From: Gammaproteobacteria bacterium
Lineage (GTDB): Bacteria; Pseudomonadota; Gammaproteobacteria; JAABTG01
Direction of reading: 5' to 3'
Length of the DNA stretch: 10,341 nucleotides
Assembly: GCA_030066245.1 (NCBI GenBank)
Contig: JASJBY010000086.1
Span: 1-10,341 of the forward strand
Part shown: positions 7,247-10,341 of the stretch, piece by piece
Layout: each line of letters starts with the position of its first letter
Numbering within the stretch: position 1 is the first letter of the stretch
The notes under the pieces: model-generated
What the model was told of the DNA's origin: nothing
Databases searched by the model: none
The model's input: the letters and a program-made list of their open reading frames with translations, nothing else
Translations under genes and position numbers: made by a program

Positions 7247-7633
7247 TCAGTTGGAGGCTTCACCCGTACGCCTCACGGCGACGCCTCGGCAATTGATGGA
7301 TCGAAAACAACGGCGGGCGCTTTGGCTCCGGTCCTCACGCGCGCAGTCCACGTTGGTCACGGCGTTGGCACCGACACGAAAAGCAGCCCGTTGCAGCTCC
7401 TCGATGGCGTTCTCCTCGGAGACCTGGTAAACGTCATCGTGGGTGATACGGCAGGAGAGCCCTTCTACCGGTCCTATTGTCCGATAAGTGCCCTCAGGAG
7501 GCTGACCACGGTATACGGGCAGCTCAGCTGCTTGCGCGCGCTCTTCGGCAGACAGGCCGGAAACGAAGCGTGTCGACATCTTGTCACAGCCGGCGAGCAA
7601 GGCACTGAGGACAGCAACCGCAATCCGAACCAA
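7247..7633 (-). CDS. RcsF-like four-cysteine lipoprotein
   Basis: The 128-residue product is read from a TTG at 7633, preceded by GGGAGAAGG on the minus strand (7636-7644). Longer open-frame starts would place about 55 non-signal-like residues before the signal peptide. The signal peptide is MVRIAVAVLSALLAG, then lipobox Cys16. The mature domain has Cys61, Cys97, Cys109 and Cys115 with GANAV just before Cys97. Spacings of 36, 12 and 6 compare with 35, 9 and 6 between Cys74, Cys109, Cys118 and Cys124 of E. coli RcsF, where two disulfides form. RcsF is the outer-membrane sensor of the Rcs envelope-stress pathway; here the match is to the fold and no Rcs partners are visible. Asp17 at +2 and Lys18 at +3 suggest inner-membrane retention, unlike RcsF. 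The gene lies 74 bases behind the solute-binding protein gene and is probably co-transcribed with it. Confidence 0.75.
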   Translation of the reverse strand: MVRIAVAVLSALLAGCDKMSTRFVSGLSAEERAQAAELPVYRGQPPEGTYRTIGPVEGLSCRITHDDVYQVSEENAIEELQRAAFRVGANAVTNVDCAREDRSQSARRCFRSINCRGVAVRRTGEASN

Positions 7634-7688
7634 GACCTTCTCCCGGTAGAAGTGCCGGCAGCTGCGATCCGTCCGCTCGAGGGGGTGA

Positions 7689-7704
7689 CGGACTAGCGCG
7701 TCCG
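7689..7704 (-). other. hairpin just after the solute-binding protein stop
   Basis: CGGAC and GTCCG pair around the loop GCGCTA, four bases past the TGA of the upstream gene. No T-run follows, so it is not a standard terminator. It may protect the mRNA 3' end or tune expression of the RcsF-like gene downstream. Confidence 0.3.
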
Positions 7705-7707
7705 GAA

Positions 7708-8883
7708 TCAACGGGATGACGATACCCGGAACGGAACCACGGCCGGGCTTTCCGCGAGATTTTCCGGCAGGATCAGTTGCCGGCGACCTTTCTGCCACTG
7801 GATGAGAAAGATCTGCTTCGCGGTTTGCTCCCCGTTTTCATCGACCCGATAGTGGCCGAGGAGCGAGCGGAATTTCATGCTGCCCAACTGCTCTCGCACC
7901 TTCTCCCGATCCAGAGATTGGGCGAGGCGGACGGCAGCTTCCAGCACCTGGCCGGCCGCGTAGCCGTAAGCGGCGTGGTAACTGGGCTTGTAACCGAACT
8001 GCTCGTTGTAGCGGAACGAGAAGTCCTGGGAGCCGGGCATGCGTGCGCTGCGTTTCCAGGGCGCCACTGCCATGACACCCTCGGCGTCCCGGCCCAATAC
8101 CTCGCCGAATCGACGGACCGCCGGCCCGACCGTGAAAACCATGACTTTCGGGGTGAGCCCCTGGGCCTTGGCTTCGCGGACCACGGCCACGGAGCCAGTG
8201 AAGTAGGCCCCGCCGATGACAATGTCCGGGTTGGTTCGCTTGATTCGCCGGACAACGTCCCCAAGCCTGCTGCTTCCGCGAACGTACTCCTCGTCGAAGA
8301 CGATCTCCAGGTTATGCTCGGCGGCTTGGGCACGCACGCCCTGGGCCACTTCGCGCGTAAACTCGTTGTTGGCATAGACCAGCGCAACGCGGCGCAGGCC
8401 CTGTTCTTGGGCGAGGTCCAGAGCCAGCTTCATGTAATTGCGGGCCGGCGCGTCGATGCCGAAGATGTTCGTGTAGCCCCGCGACCAGATCCGGCTGGCG
8501 GCCGCTCCTGTGGCCAGCATCGGGAAATCGTGCTTCTCCGCTACCGAGCTCGCGGCTATGGTCAGATCCGAGGAGTAAGGACCCAGGAGTAAATCAACTT
8601 TGTCCCGGGTAATCAGGCGCTCGTAAAGCTGAGCGCTTTTCTTGGGGTCTGACCCGTCGTCATAGTAGACGAGCTTCACTTTCCGCCCCAGGAGTGCACC
8701 GCGCGCGTTGATGTCGTGCGCCCACATCTTCGTCCCGTGGTACTGTTGCCGGCCGAGCTCGGCAAACTTGCCGCTCAGGGACACCGTGGCGCCGACCTTG
8801 ATCTCCTCCTTGGCCGTCGCCGACTGGCAAGCGAACGAGCAGAGCAAGGCCGTCAGTAGAACAATATAAGGCCAAAGCTTCAT
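7708..8883 (-). CDS. LivK-type periplasmic solute-binding protein (Peripla_BP_6)
   Basis: This is a periplasmic binding protein of the branched-chain amino acid ABC transporter type (type-I fold, two lobes). The start at the second of two nearby ATGs has AGGA five bases upstream and gives 391 residues. Residues 1-24 form a Sec signal peptide with cleavage expected after SATA; Cys15 and Cys19 do not sit in a good lipobox. Mature landmarks are IKVGATVSLSG (28-38), the ligand-cleft segment LLLGPYSSDLT (88-98), ATGAAAS (124-130), RRVALVYANNEF (164-175) and PDIVIGGAYFTG (219-230), all typical of the family. No livHMGF-type permease or ATPase genes are in the window, so the ligand is open: amino acid, amide or something linked to the envelope. 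It follows mlaA by 113 bases and precedes the RcsF-like gene by 74 bases. Confidence 0.9.
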   Translation of the reverse strand: MKLWPYIVLLTALLCSFACQSATAKEEIKVGATVSLSGKFAELGRQQYHGTKMWAHDINARGALLGRKVKLVYYDDGSDPKKSAQLYERLITRDKVDLLLGPYSSDLTIAASSVAEKHDFPMLATGAAASRIWSRGYTNIFGIDAPARNYMKLALDLAQEQGLRRVALVYANNEFTREVAQGVRAQAAEHNLEIVFDEEYVRGSSRLGDVVRRIKRTNPDIVIGGAYFTGSVAVVREAKAQGLTPKVMVFTVGPAVRRFGEVLGRDAEGVMAVAPWKRSARMPGSQDFSFRYNEQFGYKPSYHAAYGYAAGQVLEAAVRLAQSLDREKVREQLGSMKFRSLLGHYRVDENGEQTAKQIFLIQWQKGRRQLILPENLAESPAVVPFRVSSSR

Positions 8884-8953
8884 TTCCATCCTCTGTTTCG
8901 GTAACTCGCCTGGCAAGCCAATCGTGCTGATGGTGCTGGTGTCAGGTCAGGTC

Positions 8954-8976
8954 GCAGTCTCGGCATGGACTGCCGA
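8954..8976 (-). other. two overlapping, mutually exclusive hairpins between mlaA and the binding-protein gene
   Basis: Read on the minus strand, TCGGCA (8976-8971) pairs with TGCCGA (8965-8960) around a five-base loop. Alternatively, GCAGTC (8973-8968) pairs with GACTGC (8959-8954) around an eight-base loop. The two cannot form together. There is no T-run, so this is not a plain terminator; it could be a weak attenuator, an operator or chance. Confidence 0.3.
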
Positions 8977-8996
8977 TCGTAGCGCGGTTTGGCCAC

Positions 8997-9767
8997 CTAC
9001 CGTTGGACCTCGAGCTCTCGCGTGGTGCTCCAGAGCATGCGCACCATCTCATACTCGAAGGCGGAGCCGGTTTCGAAATAGCGGAACGGAATATTCGCCC
9101 GGGTGTCGATGGCATCCACAACGCCCCAGACGACCCGCTGCCAGATTTCCAGATCGATTATCTGGTCTCGGATCAGGCCCATGGCGAAAATATCCACGCC
9201 GGTGCCGATGCCGTCACGCAAGGACGAGGGCCCGAGTAAGGGCAGGACGAGGTACGGACCCGGCCCCACTCCCCAGCGGCCCAGGGTCTGGCCGAAGTCC
9301 TCCTCCTGGCGGGGGAGGTCCATGTGGGTCGCCACGTCGATGAAGCCCAGCAGTCCCACGGAGCTATTCCAGAGGATTCGAGAGGTGGTCTCGAGAGTCT
9401 TCCTGCCCTTGGCCTGGAGTATGGAGTTGTACAGGGTCCTGATGTCGCGAAAATTGTTGAAGAAATTGTGGATGCCTGTCTCGGCGACGTCGGGAAGCAC
9501 GGCCTGGTAGCCCCTGACGGCGGGAAGGAACACGTATCGGTCAAAGTGGTAGTTGAACCGATACATGGTTCGGTTGAATCCCTCCCAGGGATCGTAGGGA
9601 TCCTCGATTGCGAGCAAGACGTCCTCTTGCAAGATTCGGTCGGCCGGAAAGGCGGGCTCGATATCTTCGTCACCCTCCCGCACTGTTGCCGTGCTGCAGC
9701 CGACCAGGGAGAAAACAGCAAGCGACGCCAGCAGGGTGGCGCGGACTCTTGTCGTTAGAGTTTCCAT
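8997..9767 (-). CDS. mlaA: MlaA (VacJ) phospholipid-removal lipoprotein
   Basis: MlaA is the outer-membrane component of the Mla system. It extracts phospholipids mislocalised to the outer leaflet and passes them to periplasmic MlaC. The 256-residue product has a signal peptide with lipobox LVGC (Cys24) and Ser25 at +2, consistent with outer-membrane sorting. Family hallmarks are DPWEGFNRTMYRFNY (59-73), NFFNNFRDI (101-109), RILWNSSVGLLGFIDVA (130-146), and EDFGQTLGRWGVGPGPY (156-172) followed by VLPLLGPSSLRDGIG (174-188). Length fits MlaA. The ATG at 9767 lies only 13 bases after the stop of the upstream hydrolase with a weak ribosome site, so translation may be coupled. The mlaBCDEF genes are not in the window, which is common because mlaA is often unlinked. 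Confidence 0.96.
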   Translation of the reverse strand: METLTTRVRATLLASLAVFSLVGCSTATVREGDEDIEPAFPADRILQEDVLLAIEDPYDPWEGFNRTMYRFNYHFDRYVFLPAVRGYQAVLPDVAETGIHNFFNNFRDIRTLYNSILQAKGRKTLETTSRILWNSSVGLLGFIDVATHMDLPRQEEDFGQTLGRWGVGPGPYLVLPLLGPSSLRDGIGTGVDIFAMGLIRDQIIDLEIWQRVVWGVVDAIDTRANIPFRYFETGSAFEYEMVRMLWSTTRELEVQR

Positions 9768-9780
9768 GTCGCGGCTGGGC

Positions 9781-10341
9781 TCACTGCTTGAAGACGCCGA
9801 CCATGTGGGCAACGTTGTCCTTGTAGGCCATGTTGCCGCAATGCCCGCCGATGGGATAGATCTTGGCGCGCTCCCCAAAGACCCGCGGGAAGAAATCGAT
9901 CTCACCCGGCTCGAGTATCACGTCGTCCTTGTTGTGCATGACCTCTATCTTCGTCGCCCGGCGCAGGTAATCTTCGATGCTGTTGAGGCTCATGTCCGCG
10001 ACCAGGCTCTCGCGGGTGACAGTGGGATCCTTGGCCTTGTAGTAGGGGTAGAAGAACTCGTGGAAAAAATCGGTGAAGCCGAGGCGGTGGACCACATGGT
10101 CATACTCGCCAGGCGAGCTGTTCTTCAACAGGCGGACGTTCTTAGGCTTCACGTAGCCGAAGTTGGTGACCACGTCCGAGGTGAAAGCCAGACTGGCGGC
10201 GGAAAGGCGGAACGCCACCCCGATGAGCGCAGCCAGATCCTCGTCTTCGGGTTCCAGGGCCTCATAGGCGCGGTACAGGAAATCATCGCTGAAATCGAGC
10301 TTCTCATTGCGTTTGAAAACCGAGCTGAACGCCTCCATCAG
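9781..10341 (-). CDS. alpha/beta hydrolase, C-terminal part, 5' end outside window
   Basis: The frame runs open through the right edge, so the N-terminal part with the nucleophile is missing. Counting from the Met at 10338, the last 185 residues end in a core typical of alpha/beta hydrolases. The strand KIEVMHNKDDVI contains the likely catalytic acid (Asp138 or Asp139), and IGGHCGNM contains His166 in the position of the catalytic His. The middle (about 85-110) is rich in aromatic residues and looks like a lid or cap. The gene precedes mlaA by 13 bases and is very likely in the same operon, which suggests, without proving, a lipid or ester substrate. It is not related in an obvious way to the hydrolase at the left edge beyond the shared fold. 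Confidence 0.8.
   Translation of the reverse strand: MMEAFSSVFKRNEKLDFSDDFLYRAYEALEPEDEDLAALIGVAFRLSAASLAFTSDVVTNFGYVKPKNVRLLKNSSPGEYDHVVHRLGFTDFFHEFFYPYYKAKDPTVTRESLVADMSLNSIEDYLRRATKIEVMHNKDDVILEPGEIDFFPRVFGERAKIYPIGGHCGNMAYKDNVAHMVGVFKQ

Noticed and set aside
7634..7798. N-terminal extension of the RcsF-like frame to the ATG at 7798
   Set aside because: It would put about 55 charged and proline-rich residues before a perfect lipoprotein signal peptide and would overlap the end of the binding protein gene.
8820..8840. Lipobox at Cys15 or Cys19 of the binding protein
   Set aside because: The residues before each cysteine (LL and SFA) do not fit the lipobox consensus, and a good signal peptidase I site follows at SATA.
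1..10341. Mobile elements, CRISPR arrays, defence or toxin-antitoxin genes
   Set aside because: No transposase, integrase, terminal inverted repeats with target duplication, spacer-repeat array or defence-type domain was seen on either strand.

Overview
The window looks like chromosomal DNA of a high-GC Gammaproteobacterium. The evidence is Gram-negative envelope machinery (an MlaA-type lipoprotein, an AsmA-family protein, several lipobox proteins), GC-rich codon use and the absence of any phage, plasmid, transposon or CRISPR signature. The genus cannot be fixed from the sequence alone; a free-living, possibly marine group would fit.

Left part, plus strand (1-3242): the C-terminal bulk of a membrane-anchored alpha/beta hydrolase cut by the window edge, then a 65-residue lipoprotein. 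Next comes a 370-base gap without a convincing gene. It holds four consecutive small hairpins, two with GGA in a six-base loop, and ends in a hairpin followed by a T-run: a candidate small RNA or regulatory leader. After it lies a zinc-ribbon metallopeptidase with an HEIGH motif, best started at a TTG behind a strong Shine-Dalgarno sequence.

Right part, minus strand (10341 down to 3239): the C-terminal part of a second alpha/beta hydrolase, mlaA 13 bases behind it, a periplasmic type-I solute-binding protein of the LivK type without permease genes, a four-cysteine RcsF-like lipoprotein, and a 1268-residue AsmA-family protein. The metallopeptidase and the AsmA-like gene converge and share the four bases CTAG, which hold both stop codons.

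How they work together: MlaA removes misplaced phospholipid from the outer membrane, and AsmA-family proteins are implicated in lipid passage between the membranes. An RcsF-like lipoprotein between them suggests envelope surveillance, so the minus-strand block reads as an envelope lipid-homeostasis neighbourhood. That is inference from gene content and order. The strongest sequence-level oddity is in the AsmA-like protein: its body is built from 322-residue units in almost perfect register, which brings it to a length close to TamB and YhdP. No defence, toxin or secondary-metabolite system was found.
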